Below, piece after piece: positions 43,883-52,082 of a stretch of DNA of 64,000 nt; the first letter of the stretch is position 1; each line of letters begins with the position of its first letter. Origin of the DNA: Bacteroidetes bacterium UBA1941 (lineage in GTDB: Bacteria; Bacteroidota; Bacteroidia; Chitinophagales; LD1); NCBI GenBank assembly GCA_002336805.1, contig DDEZ01000011.1, forward strand, positions 372,001-436,000, written 5' to 3'. A model generated the notes under the pieces. It made no database searches. It saw only the letters and a list, made by a program, of their open reading frames with translations, and was not told the origin of the DNA. Both the position numbers and the translations under genes were made by a program.

Positions 43883-45193
43883 TTGAAATATTTATCAGCG
43901 CTCCTGCTTTGCATATCCCTGTCACTGCACGTGGCTGCACAAAAGGCTAAATTATTTGCCGGGCCGGTGGTAGGCTCGGTCACGAACAGCTCAGCCCGTG
44001 TCTGGATAGGCTATAGTGGCAAAGGCAAAAACGCAGTGGTACTGGGAGATACTTCTTCCAAGAAGATAGTATACCCCAGCAACTATAGTTATCTGGCAGA
44101 AAAGGGCATCGTCTCCCTCACCTTTGATTTCACCGGCTTGCAGCCCGGCCATACTTACAACGTGCTGGTATCTATAGAAGGCTGGAAAACGAACGTCAAG
44201 ACCAGCTTTCGCACCCAGGACTCGGTATCCGTCCGCGACTTTGCTTTCAATACCGGCTCTTGCGCGCTGCTATGTACAGACTGGATGAGGCCGGTCTTCC
44301 CGGGTGCCAAAAGCAATATCTTTACCACTATGAAGAAGCACCCTGCCGACTTTATGCTCTGGCTGGGAGACAATATCTACTACCTGACCAGCAAGGATTA
44401 TAAGAGCATGGACGCCATGTTCATGCACAATATGCGGGTGCGTCGCAGCTTCACGCAGTACAAGTCTTTCCTGGCCTCTACGCCACAATATGCGATCTGG
44501 GATGACCATGACTACGGGCCGAATGATGCTGACCGCCACTGGGCGCTAAAAGATTCAGCCCTCATGGTATTCAAAAGCTTCTGGCCCAATACCTATCCGG
44601 AGCAGAAGCAGTTTAATGGCAATTACTTCTCTTTCCGATACTATGATGCGGAGTTCTTTATGACAGATGACCGCTACTTTCGCGACGAGCCCGGAGACTC
44701 TGCAGCGCATTTTCTCGGAGAGACACAGATGGTCTGGCTGAAAAATAAGCTGCAACTCTCGGATGCAGCATTCAAGTTTATCTGTATAGGAACCCAGGTG
44801 CTCAATGATAATAAGTTTGGTGAGACCTATAAGCAATATCCCAAAGAGAGGGAAGACCTCTTCAACTTTATCATCAAAAATAATATCAAGGGCGTCATTT
44901 TCCTGACCGGGGATAAGCACTACAGTGAGATATGCAAGAAGGATGTGGGCGGCTATCCTATATATGATTTAACCTGCTCGCCGCTGACCTCACCTGTATT
45001 GCCACGCAGGCTTTTCGGTGCGTATAGCAATGCTACCCGTGTACCGGGCACCGACCTGAGCCGCCACAATTATGGCCGCATCAGTGTGACAGGCCCCGTG
45101 GGAAACCGCACCTGTATCATAGAGATACACGGCCGCTACGGCAAGAAGCGCCGCGAGCTACGCATCCCTCAGAGTGAACTGCAACGCAAATAG
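43883..45193 (+). CDS. PhoD-like secreted phosphatase / phosphodiesterase
   Basis: The 436-residue protein starts at TTG (43883), which gives an intact signal peptide (MKYLSALLLCISLSLHVAAQ). The PhoD-type domain follows: an N-terminal beta-sandwich (ARVWIGYSGKGKNAVVLG), then metal-binding LWLGDNIYYL, AIWDDHDYGPNDADRHW, and VIFLTGDKHYSEI near the end. Such calcium-dependent enzymes hydrolyse phosphomono- or diesters in the periplasm. The gene is followed after 2 bases by the LpxL-like acyltransferase gene, so the two form an operon. Confidence 0.88.
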   Translation: MKYLSALLLCISLSLHVAAQKAKLFAGPVVGSVTNSSARVWIGYSGKGKNAVVLGDTSSKKIVYPSNYSYLAEKGIVSLTFDFTGLQPGHTYNVLVSIEGWKTNVKTSFRTQDSVSVRDFAFNTGSCALLCTDWMRPVFPGAKSNIFTTMKKHPADFMLWLGDNIYYLTSKDYKSMDAMFMHNMRVRRSFTQYKSFLASTPQYAIWDDHDYGPNDADRHWALKDSALMVFKSFWPNTYPEQKQFNGNYFSFRYYDAEFFMTDDRYFRDEPGDSAAHFLGETQMVWLKNKLQLSDAAFKFICIGTQVLNDNKFGETYKQYPKEREDLFNFIIKNNIKGVIFLTGDKHYSEICKKDVGGYPIYDLTCSPLTSPVLPRRLFGAYSNATRVPGTDLSRHNYGRISVTGPVGNRTCIIEIHGRYGKKRRELRIPQSELQRK

Positions 45194-45195
45194 CT

Positions 45196-46080
45196 ATGCT
45201 GCTCTATATCCTGGTCGTACCGTTTCTCTACCTGCTGTCGCTCCTGCCTACAGGTGCGCTGTACGTACTGGCAGATGGGATGGCCTGGCTGCTGGAGCAT
45301 GTAGTACGCTACAGGCGCAGCGTGATCCACACTAATCTGCGTAATTCATTTCCCGATAAAACAGCCCCAGAGATCAAGCAACTGACCCATCAGTTCTATG
45401 GTCACTTTGCAGATATGCTGGTGGAGAATATCAAGGCGCTGACCATCAGCCCGGAGGAGCTGCAGGAGCGCATCTCTGTACCCCGAGTCAGGGAGATATT
45501 TCAGCCCTACTGGGACCAGAATCGGAATGTAGTGGTCGTACTGGGCCACGCTGGTGCCTGGCAGTGGGCAGGGCTCGTAGCGCCGGCGCTCATACCCCAG
45601 CGCCTGTTTGCCTTTTACAATCCGCTGACCAATAAATACTTCGATAGCTATATCAAGCGTACGCGCAGCCGCTACGGTATGCACCTCGTGTCTATGCGCG
45701 ACTATCTGCGCCACGTGCGCGGGCAGTATAGCGATGTATCCTCACTACATTTCTTCCTCTTTGACCAGGGGCCGGTGAATGTGCGCAAGGCCTACTGGAC
45801 CACCTTCCTGCATCAGGAGACAGCTTTTTATTATGGCCCTGCTCATTTCGCTCAGGAGCATAACTGCGCCATGCTATATGTAGCAGTGAAATATCAACGC
45901 AGGGGTAAATACCTCGCCACTATCACAGAGGTAGTAGACGATCCTAAATCTGTGACAGACGGGGAGATCATAGAGCGCTGTGTACGGCTGCTGGAGCTGC
46001 AGATAGAGGCCGACCCGTCAGACTGGCTCTGGTCTCACCGCCGGTGGAAGCGGAAGCGGCCACCTATCGTTGATAAGTGA
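45196..46080 (+). CDS. LpxL/HtrB-like acyltransferase with altered catalytic motif
   Basis: The 294-residue protein resembles lipid A late acyltransferases: an N-terminal membrane anchor (residues 5-35), LGHAGAWQWAGLVAP at 117-131, the FYNPLTNKYFD segment, and LFDQGPVNVRKAYW. In this family His in H-x4-[D/E] is catalytic with an acidic partner. Here His118 is present but the partner position reads Gln123, so activity may be changed or lost. The other family blocks are intact. It would act at the inner membrane on a lipid precursor. It is cotranscribed after the PhoD-like gene. Confidence 0.82.
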   Translation: MLLYILVVPFLYLLSLLPTGALYVLADGMAWLLEHVVRYRRSVIHTNLRNSFPDKTAPEIKQLTHQFYGHFADMLVENIKALTISPEELQERISVPRVREIFQPYWDQNRNVVVVLGHAGAWQWAGLVAPALIPQRLFAFYNPLTNKYFDSYIKRTRSRYGMHLVSMRDYLRHVRGQYSDVSSLHFFLFDQGPVNVRKAYWTTFLHQETAFYYGPAHFAQEHNCAMLYVAVKYQRRGKYLATITEVVDDPKSVTDGEIIERCVRLLELQIEADPSDWLWSHRRWKRKRPPIVDK

Positions 46081-46159
46081 TTATTGTATTGACTGTCAAT
46101 TTATTGCAATTGTTTTTATCGCTTGGGAAATTGTCTTTTGATTTGGATTTGACAGGATA

Positions 46160-46191
46160 TTTGGTAAATAAGAAGGAGATACTTATATTTG
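46160..46191 (+). promoter_or_regulatory. Promoter of rpmE2
   Basis: TTTG (46160-46163), a 20-base spacer and TATATTTG (46184-46191) form a full Bacteroidota promoter, 24 bases before the start codon. Confidence 0.75.
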
Positions 46192-46214
46192 CAGTCCTCA
46201 AAAAAGAAACGACA

Positions 46215-46460
46215 ATGAAAGAAGGAATTCATCCTACAGAATACAGGACAGTAGTTTTCAAAGACATCTCTTGCGACAAGGCGTTCCTCACAAAGTCTGC
46301 TGCCCGCTCTAAGGAAACTATCAAGTGGGAAGACGGCAACGAATACCCTCTGGTAAAGGTGGAAATCTCTAACGAGTCTCACCCATTCTTCACCGGCAAG
46401 AGCAAGTTTGTAGATACAGCCGGCCGTATCGACAAGTTTAAGAAGAAATACGCTAAGTAG
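46215..46460 (+). CDS. rpmE2: 50S ribosomal protein L31, type B
   Basis: The 81-residue protein has the type B L31 pattern: KEGIHPTEYRTVVFKDISCD, then KVEISNESHPFFTGKSKFVD and AGRIDKFKKKYAK. It has no CxxC zinc motif, which separates type B from the zinc-binding type A. It is a structural protein of the large subunit. The reading frame is open upstream to 46077, but the promoter lies inside that part, so the ATG at 46215 is the start. A terminator follows directly. Confidence 0.95.
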   Translation: MKEGIHPTEYRTVVFKDISCDKAFLTKSAARSKETIKWEDGNEYPLVKVEISNESHPFFTGKSKFVDTAGRIDKFKKKYAK

Positions 46461-46480
46461 TCTAACTATCAATACATTAG

Positions 46481-46506
46481 AAGCCTCGCTCATGCGAGGC
46501 TTTTTT
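46481..46506 (+). terminator. Intrinsic terminator of rpmE2
   Basis: The stem aagcctcgc/gcgaggctt with a four-base loop is followed by six Ts. Confidence 0.92.
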
Positions 46507-46583
46507 GTTTCCACATGTTATGAGGCTTAACATTGGCTTAACTTTGCCTCCATACATTTGGCTCGTCTTTTAAATCAATCAAT

Positions 46584-47231
46584 ATGGCATTAGAATCCAT
46601 CCTTTCTTTCTTCATTCCCAAGGACAAGAAGTTTTTTGTCCTCTTTGAGAAGGCCTCTAAAAACCTTGTAGATATATCCCGGGTATTTAATGAGCTCCTT
46701 AACACAGGCGCCCCCGACCGCCGCGTAGAGCTGATCAAAACGATCTCAGACCTCGAGCACGTAGGTGACAATATCACCCACGAGATATTCACCGAGCTGA
46801 GTACTAACTTCATCACTCCATTTGACCGGGAGGATATCCACTATCTCGCATCATCTCTCGACGATATCGTAGACTATATCCATGGCTCAGCCAAGAGGCT
46901 CCAGCTCTACAAGATAGATGAGTATACCCTGGAGATGCAGCAGCTGGCAGAAGTCATAGAGAAATCAGCCATAGAAGTACACGCGGCAGTATCTACACTG
47001 AAAGGTATGCAGGATGTAGTGAGGCTCAAAGAAGCCCTGGTCCGTATCAATAGCCTGGAAAATCAGGCTGATGATATCTTTGATGGCGCTATCGCTCAGC
47101 TTTTTATCAATGAGAAGGATGCCATAAAGATCATCAAGGTAAAAGAGGTACTCGCTAATATGGAGACCGCCACTGACAAGTGTGAAGACGTAGCCAATGT
47201 GATCGAGACCATCCTGATCAAAAACTCATAA
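46584..47231 (+). CDS. DUF47 (PhoU-like) phosphate transport regulator
   Basis: The 215-residue all-helical protein has the DUF47 markers: PKDKKFFVLFEKASKNLVDI at the start, DLEHVGDNITHEIFTEL, and FITPFDREDIHYLASSLDDI followed by VDYIHGS, with acidic patches that bind metal in PhoU-like proteins. Members are almost always encoded with Pit transporters, as here (22 bases upstream), and are thought to control phosphate uptake. A -7-like box (TAACTTTG, 46539-46546) precedes it. Confidence 0.9.
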   Translation: MALESILSFFIPKDKKFFVLFEKASKNLVDISRVFNELLNTGAPDRRVELIKTISDLEHVGDNITHEIFTELSTNFITPFDREDIHYLASSLDDIVDYIHGSAKRLQLYKIDEYTLEMQQLAEVIEKSAIEVHAAVSTLKGMQDVVRLKEALVRINSLENQADDIFDGAIAQLFINEKDAIKIIKVKEVLANMETATDKCEDVANVIETILIKNS

Positions 47232-47252
47232 GCATACAGCAAAATCATAGCA

Positions 47253-48269
47253 ATGACATTATTGTTAGTCCTTATAGCGCTGGCTTTGATCTTTGATTTT
47301 ATCAACGGATTCCATGACTCTGCAAACTCCATCGCTACTGTAGTATCCACCAGGGTACTCACCCCACTCCAGGCAGTGGTCTGGGCGGCATTCTTCAACT
47401 TTCTGGCATACCTCGGTCCTAGCCATGCTGTAGCCAATACGGTCAGCAAAATGGTGAGCGCAGATGCGATATCCCTGACCCTGCTCATCGGCGGCCTGAT
47501 AGGTGCCACGATATGGAATCTGCTCACATGGTATTGGGGGCTGCCCAGCAGCTCATCTCACGCGCTCCTGGGCGGGCTCACGGGTGCAGCATTTGTCAAG
47601 GCTGGTATGAGCGGGATCAATATGGAAAAGCTGGAAAAGGCTATAGCCTTTATCCCTCTGGCCCCGGTCATAGGTATGGTGGCCACCTATATCATAGCCG
47701 TGACAGTGATCAATATCTGCAAGAACCTGCCAGTGACCAAAGTAGACAAGTACTTCAGGCGCTTGCAGCTGGTATCCTCTGCGCTTTTCTCTATAGGCCA
47801 TGGTGGCAACGATGCTCAAAAGACGATGGGCGTCATCTGGGCTGGTCTCATCTGCTATAGCGCACAGCACCATACTGACACTCCATCATGGCTATACGAC
47901 CCGCAGTCAGGCGCGCTGCCCAAATGGGTAGCCCTGGGATGCTTTGTGGCCATGGGTCTGGGCACACTGGTAGGTGGCTGGCGTATCGTGAAAACGATGG
48001 GGCAGCGCATCACGGCGCTCAAGCCTTTCGAGGGCTTCTGCGCAGAGACAGCGGGTGCCTTCACACTCTTCCTTGTCAATACACTCGGCATACCTGTCAG
48101 TACTACACACACTATCACCGGTAGTATCATGGGTGCAGGCCTGACCAAGCGGCTCAGTGCGGTGCGCTGGGGTGTGGCAGGTAATATTCTGTGGGCCTGG
48201 ATACTCACCATACCTGCCTCCGCAGTGATGGGGGCTATTGCTTATTACCTCTTCGAGAGGCTGGCGTAA
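47253..48269 (+). CDS. pit: Inorganic phosphate transporter, Pit family
   Basis: The 338-residue protein has about ten membrane segments with the two inverted Pit repeats: FINGFHDSANSIATVVSTRV (N-terminal GFHDxANS) and IGHGGNDAQKTMGVI (second GGNDA). WYWGLPSSSSHALLGGLTGA and LGIPVSTTHTITGSIMGAGL are the matching SSSHA/TTHT substrate loops. It takes up phosphate with a proton or sodium ion across the inner membrane. It is in an operon with the DUF47 gene. Confidence 0.95.
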   Translation: MTLLLVLIALALIFDFINGFHDSANSIATVVSTRVLTPLQAVVWAAFFNFLAYLGPSHAVANTVSKMVSADAISLTLLIGGLIGATIWNLLTWYWGLPSSSSHALLGGLTGAAFVKAGMSGINMEKLEKAIAFIPLAPVIGMVATYIIAVTVINICKNLPVTKVDKYFRRLQLVSSALFSIGHGGNDAQKTMGVIWAGLICYSAQHHTDTPSWLYDPQSGALPKWVALGCFVAMGLGTLVGGWRIVKTMGQRITALKPFEGFCAETAGAFTLFLVNTLGIPVSTTHTITGSIMGAGLTKRLSAVRWGVAGNILWAWILTIPASAVMGAIAYYLFERLA

Positions 48270-48322
48270 AAACCAGGTCACCTCCAATTTTTATTCTCTT
48301 GGCTCGTTTATATGTTTAGACG

Positions 48323-48330
48323 TATATTTG
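48323..48330 (+). promoter_or_regulatory. -7 box of the ABC exporter gene
   Basis: TATATTTG is a full consensus match. A TTG at 48299-48301 lies 21 bases upstream as a possible -33 element. Confidence 0.55.
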
Positions 48331-48352
48331 CGCCCTGATTCGCGCCTTTTTT

Positions 48353-50110
48353 ATGAAACTACTCCTACACTACCTTTCCAGATACCGCAGTCTTGTTGTT
48401 GTCACCTTTGTGCTGGCAGCTATCAATCAGACCTTCTCCATGCTCGACCCCGTCATCTTTGGCAAGGTCATAGACCTGGTGGGCCGCAATAGCAATAAGC
48501 CGGTAGACGATTTCACCAGAAATGCCCTGCTGCTCATACTCGGCAGCATTACTGTAGCGATGGTGAGCCGGATCGCCAAAGCGTTTCAGGATTATACTAC
48601 CAATCTGGTAATCCAGCGCTTCGGGGCAGATGTGTATACAGATGGATTGAAGCATTCACTGCAGCTACCTTATCAGGATTTTGAGGATAAGCAGAGTGGC
48701 TCTACGCTGAATATACTGCAGCGCCTGCGCACGGACTCCGAGAAGTTCATCAATAGCTTCGTGAATGTAGTATTCATGGGCATCGTAGGTATCGTGTTTG
48801 TGGTCGTAGCTTCATTTGTGGTCTACGGCTATATGGTGATCGTGTATGTGATAGCCAGCACTATCCTATACTTCAGTATCCGTGTACTATCGCAAAAAAT
48901 AAAACAGGTACAGGCTACTATCGTGCGGGAGACCAATGTGCTGGCAGGTGCTACTACAGAGAGCCTGAGGAATATAGAACTGATCAAAAGCCTCGGCCTG
49001 ACCAATCAGGAGGTGAAGCGTCTCAATAATGCCACCTACCGCATCCTGAAGCTGGAACTCAAAAAAGTGCGCAACCTGCGCAGCATCAGTTTCGTACAGG
49101 GCACACTGGTCAATTTTCTTCGCCAGTGTATCCTTTTTGTGGTCCTCTATGCGGCTTTTAAAGGGCACATCAGTGTAGGTACGGTGGTGACGTTTCAGTT
49201 CTTCTCTTTCTTCATCTTCAATCCACTACAGGAGATGGGCAATGCCCTATTGAGCTATCGCGAGGCAGAGGCATCACTCAATAATTTCCAGACGATACTC
49301 GACTCGCCACTGGAGCCACGTGCAGCGTCACCACAAGCGGTCAACCATGTAGATGAACTGAAGTTTGAAGACGTGGCCTTCCAGCACAAGACGGCTAAGA
49401 AGCCTGCTGTACAGGGTATTAATTTTGATGTTTCGTCAGGTGAGACGATCGCATTTGTCGGACCCAGCGGCTCTGGCAAGACTACTCTGGTCAAGCTCCT
49501 GGTGGGCCTCTATCGCCCGCATCAGGGCCACATACGGTACAATGGGATAGACTCTACCCAGGTAGATATAGACCAGCTGCGCAATCAGATCGGCTTTGTG
49601 ACACAGGATACGCAGCTCTTTGCTGGTACTATACGGGAGAATCTCCTCTTCGTGCGTCCCGATGCCACAGACGAGATGCTGCTCGATGTACTCTCCAAGG
49701 CCTCCTGCGTAGGACTGCTGGCGCGTGCAGAGAATGGCCTGGATAGTTTTATAGGAGAGGGGGGCATGCGTGTATCCGGCGGTGAGAAGCAGCGCCTGTC
49801 CATAGCACGTGCCCTGCTGCGTGACCCGTCCCTGCTGGTATTTGACGAAGCGACTTCTGCGCTCGACTCTATCACAGAGGAGGAGATCACACGCACCATA
49901 CGCACTATCTCTGGCACGCGCAGCCGTATCACGGTGCTTATAGCGCATAGGCTCTCTACTATCATGCACGCAGACCGCATTTATGTATTGGAGCGCGGCC
50001 ATATCATAGAGACCGGTACACATCATGACCTGCTGGCAGACAAAGGCCTCTACTACGCCATGTGGCGCCAGCAGATAGGCGAGCGCCAGGAGGAGGCCGT
50101 AGATGCCTAA
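48353..50110 (+). CDS. ABC exporter, fused permease and ATPase
   Basis: The 585-residue half-transporter has an N-terminal type I exporter domain of six helices (1-310) and a C-terminal ATPase. The ATPase shows Walker A FVGPSGSGKTTLVKLL, Q-loop GFVTQDTQLFAG, signature RVSGGEKQRLSIARAL, Walker B LLVFDEATSALD and the switch His in LIAHRLSTIM. It would work as a homodimer, exporting a lipid, peptide or drug; the neighbours give no hint of substrate. It is monocistronic between a consensus promoter box and an intrinsic terminator. Confidence 0.93.
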   Translation: MKLLLHYLSRYRSLVVVTFVLAAINQTFSMLDPVIFGKVIDLVGRNSNKPVDDFTRNALLLILGSITVAMVSRIAKAFQDYTTNLVIQRFGADVYTDGLKHSLQLPYQDFEDKQSGSTLNILQRLRTDSEKFINSFVNVVFMGIVGIVFVVVASFVVYGYMVIVYVIASTILYFSIRVLSQKIKQVQATIVRETNVLAGATTESLRNIELIKSLGLTNQEVKRLNNATYRILKLELKKVRNLRSISFVQGTLVNFLRQCILFVVLYAAFKGHISVGTVVTFQFFSFFIFNPLQEMGNALLSYREAEASLNNFQTILDSPLEPRAASPQAVNHVDELKFEDVAFQHKTAKKPAVQGINFDVSSGETIAFVGPSGSGKTTLVKLLVGLYRPHQGHIRYNGIDSTQVDIDQLRNQIGFVTQDTQLFAGTIRENLLFVRPDATDEMLLDVLSKASCVGLLARAENGLDSFIGEGGMRVSGGEKQRLSIARALLRDPSLLVFDEATSALDSITEEEITRTIRTISGTRSRITVLIAHRLSTIMHADRIYVLERGHIIETGTHHDLLADKGLYYAMWRQQIGERQEEAVDA

Positions 50111-50115
50111 ATAAA

Positions 50116-50140
50116 AAAGGTGACCTTTTCAGTCACCTTT
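50116..50140. terminator. Terminator between convergent genes
   Basis: The stem aaaggtgac (50116-50124)/gtcaccttt (50132-50140) with a seven-base loop is flanked by A-runs and T-runs, so it can work in both directions. Confidence 0.8.
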
Positions 50141-50164
50141 CATTAGAAAACGAACAATCAAAAA

Positions 50165-51424
50165 TTACTTGATCACGGAGATCATCCTGCTCTCTTTGCC
50201 GGTGGCAGTAGTGAGAGATATGATATAGTTACCGCTTTGCAGCGTGGCTGTGCTGAGGCTGATGCTGTTTTGCCCTGATGCGATCGGATACGTTTGCCTG
50301 CTGATGATCCTGCCGGAGATATCTGTCAGCAGCAGGTCTGCATCATAGGCCGCATCTGATGCCAGGGTCAGGTGCAGTACATCTGCTGCCGGTACGGGAT
50401 ACACGGTCAGTGGCTGCGTGCCCTGTATGTCAGAAACTCCGGTCGTGCTGCACGAGGTAGCAGCGATGGTAAAGGCCATATTGCCCGTATAGCTGCCGCC
50501 AAAGTAGTTCATCGCAAACTTGTAAAGCGTTTGAGACGTGCCCGCGTCTGCCACAAAGTAGGAAAGGCTGTCAGGCGCAGCGCTGGCCATCCAGGTTTTA
50601 CCTATCACATTGATGTAGGTAGAGTAGGGGCCGCTGTAGCAGGTCTGAGCGCCGGTACTGCCACCTGCGGCGAAAACAATCTTGCTGTCGTTGGTCAGCA
50701 CACCCATGTCCTGGCTCAGGTCAGAGGAGTTGAATACAGTATTATTATACCGGGTGAAGACCATATCCCAGTCAGAGATAGCGGGTTCTTTATCCAGAGT
50801 AGCCTTTGTATCCAGGTTGTAGTAGGCAAACATTTTATTGCTGTATGGGCGCTTGCGCACCTGGCCGGCTGTGAAGTCGGTATTGTCCAGCTTGTCAAAC
50901 CAGAAGTTATAAGCCGTATCATACTGCAGGTTGAGTATAGCTATTTTGCGGAAGGAGCCATCCTGCATTTTGAGCAGGTACACAGAGGAGTCTCCTATCA
51001 CACTATGCGGCCCAAATGAATAGGCGCCCCATCCATAGTTATAGTCATTGCCAAAATCTTTATTGACGTTAAAGGCACCAATGGTCCACGTAGTGTCGGG
51101 GTTGTGCATGCGCTGCCAGCCTCTCCAGCCTGTCGTGTCAAAGCTGCTCCAGCCACTCACTTTCTGAGCGGGACTTTTATACAGTTCCACGCCTATAGCT
51201 TCGTTGATACGGATCACTGCCGCCTGGTTGGTTTTATACGGCGGTATGGCAGAGCGTACTCCAAAGGCCAGCTGCCAGTCTTCATTGGAGGCAGTGGTTT
51301 TTACTTTTGTAGTAGCATTGTAAAATACCATATCGGTCGCGCCGGCGCCCAGAGCTGCGGTGTCGGTCTGGGCCATAGCAGTGATAGATAGACATAGGTA
51401 AAGAACGGTAAACAGTTTTTTCAT
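50165..51424 (-). CDS. T9SS type A cargo with HmuY-like features
   Basis: From ATG 51424 the 419-residue protein has a signal peptide (MKKLFTVLYLCLSITAMAQ) and a type A T9SS C-terminus (LTVYPVPAADVLHLTLA ... GNYIISLTTATGKES). The middle has pieces reminiscent of HmuY-like heme-binding proteins: NEDWQLAFGVRSAI, VYLLKMQDGSFRKIAILNLQ, and ISDWDMVFTRYN. In that family such strands form a beta-rich fold that binds heme at the surface, but the heme-ligand His residues are not evident here. Exported status is sure; the heme link is tentative. Confidence 0.72.
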   Translation of the reverse strand: MKKLFTVLYLCLSITAMAQTDTAALGAGATDMVFYNATTKVKTTASNEDWQLAFGVRSAIPPYKTNQAAVIRINEAIGVELYKSPAQKVSGWSSFDTTGWRGWQRMHNPDTTWTIGAFNVNKDFGNDYNYGWGAYSFGPHSVIGDSSVYLLKMQDGSFRKIAILNLQYDTAYNFWFDKLDNTDFTAGQVRKRPYSNKMFAYYNLDTKATLDKEPAISDWDMVFTRYNNTVFNSSDLSQDMGVLTNDSKIVFAAGGSTGAQTCYSGPYSTYINVIGKTWMASAAPDSLSYFVADAGTSQTLYKFAMNYFGGSYTGNMAFTIAATSCSTTGVSDIQGTQPLTVYPVPAADVLHLTLASDAAYDADLLLTDISGRIISRQTYPIASGQNSISLSTATLQSGNYIISLTTATGKESRMISVIK

Positions 51425-51478
51425 TAATGACATTTTAGCCAGCTGCAAAGTTCGGCTACCTGTCTCGGATTTTGTCAC

Positions 51479-51486
51479 TACTTTTG
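51479..51486 (+). promoter_or_regulatory. -7 box that sets the start of the next gene
   Basis: TACTTTTG fits the consensus. It lies downstream of the longest possible start (TTG 51472) and 18 bases before TTG 51505, which argues for the latter as the real start. Confidence 0.5.
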
Positions 51487-51504
51487 TCATTAAATTGTCA
51501 CAAG

Positions 51505-52008
51505 TTGGAATCTTTCACTGCCCTTCCCTCCTCTGCCCGTGTCTGGATCTATCAGTCAGACCGGCCCTTTGCGCCTGCTGAGTCTGCTCAGGTGGCCTTA
51601 GATATCACAGCATTCGTATCTCAGTGGCTGGCCCACAAGGCCAAAGTGATAGGAGATGGCGCGCTGCTCTATGATCGTTTTGTAGTACTGGCAGCTGATG
51701 AAGACAAGCTAGCTGTCAGCGGCTGCTCTATAGACAGCACCGTGCGATTTATCAGAGAGCTGGGGGCAAAGTATAATGTAAATTTCTTCGACCGGTTCTA
51801 TACCTGCTACCTGCAGGACGGCCAGGTGAGAGGGGCAGACTTTGACACTTTCAGGAAGCTGATGGCAGATGGTGTGGTGAGCGAGGATACTATAGTCTTC
51901 AATAATCTGGCTGCTACTGTAGGCGCTATGCAGACTGAATGGCAGGTGCCACTGGCGCAGAGCTGGCAGGGTAGGGTAGCCGTACCCGATGCCGGCCTGA
52001 AACTCTGA
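51505..52008 (+). CDS. Conserved Bacteroidota protein of unknown function
   Basis: The 167-residue soluble protein begins LESFTALPSSARVWIYQSDR and includes IGDGALLYDRFVVLAADEDK, CSIDSTVRFIRELGAKYNVN and EDTIVFNNLAATVGAM. It looks like a small protein widely conserved in Bacteroidota and often labelled 'ABC transporter ATPase' in databases without having a P-loop; none is seen here either. I take TTG 51505 as the start because a promoter box lies between it and the upstream alternative. A hairpin terminator follows. Confidence 0.7.
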   Translation: MESFTALPSSARVWIYQSDRPFAPAESAQVALDITAFVSQWLAHKAKVIGDGALLYDRFVVLAADEDKLAVSGCSIDSTVRFIRELGAKYNVNFFDRFYTCYLQDGQVRGADFDTFRKLMADGVVSEDTIVFNNLAATVGAMQTEWQVPLAQSWQGRVAVPDAGLKL

Positions 52009-52024
52009 CCCACATAAAAAACAC

Positions 52025-52057
52025 AAACCCCGTATGCTTTCGCACACGGGGTTTTTA
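52025..52057. terminator. Intrinsic terminator between convergent genes
   Basis: The stem aaaccccgt (52025-52033)/acggggttt (52046-52054), with an inner short pair tgc/gca, is followed by Ts on the plus strand and by As/Ts on the minus strand. Confidence 0.85.
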
Positions 52058-52082
52058 CCTATTGAGTATAACAAAATCCGGA

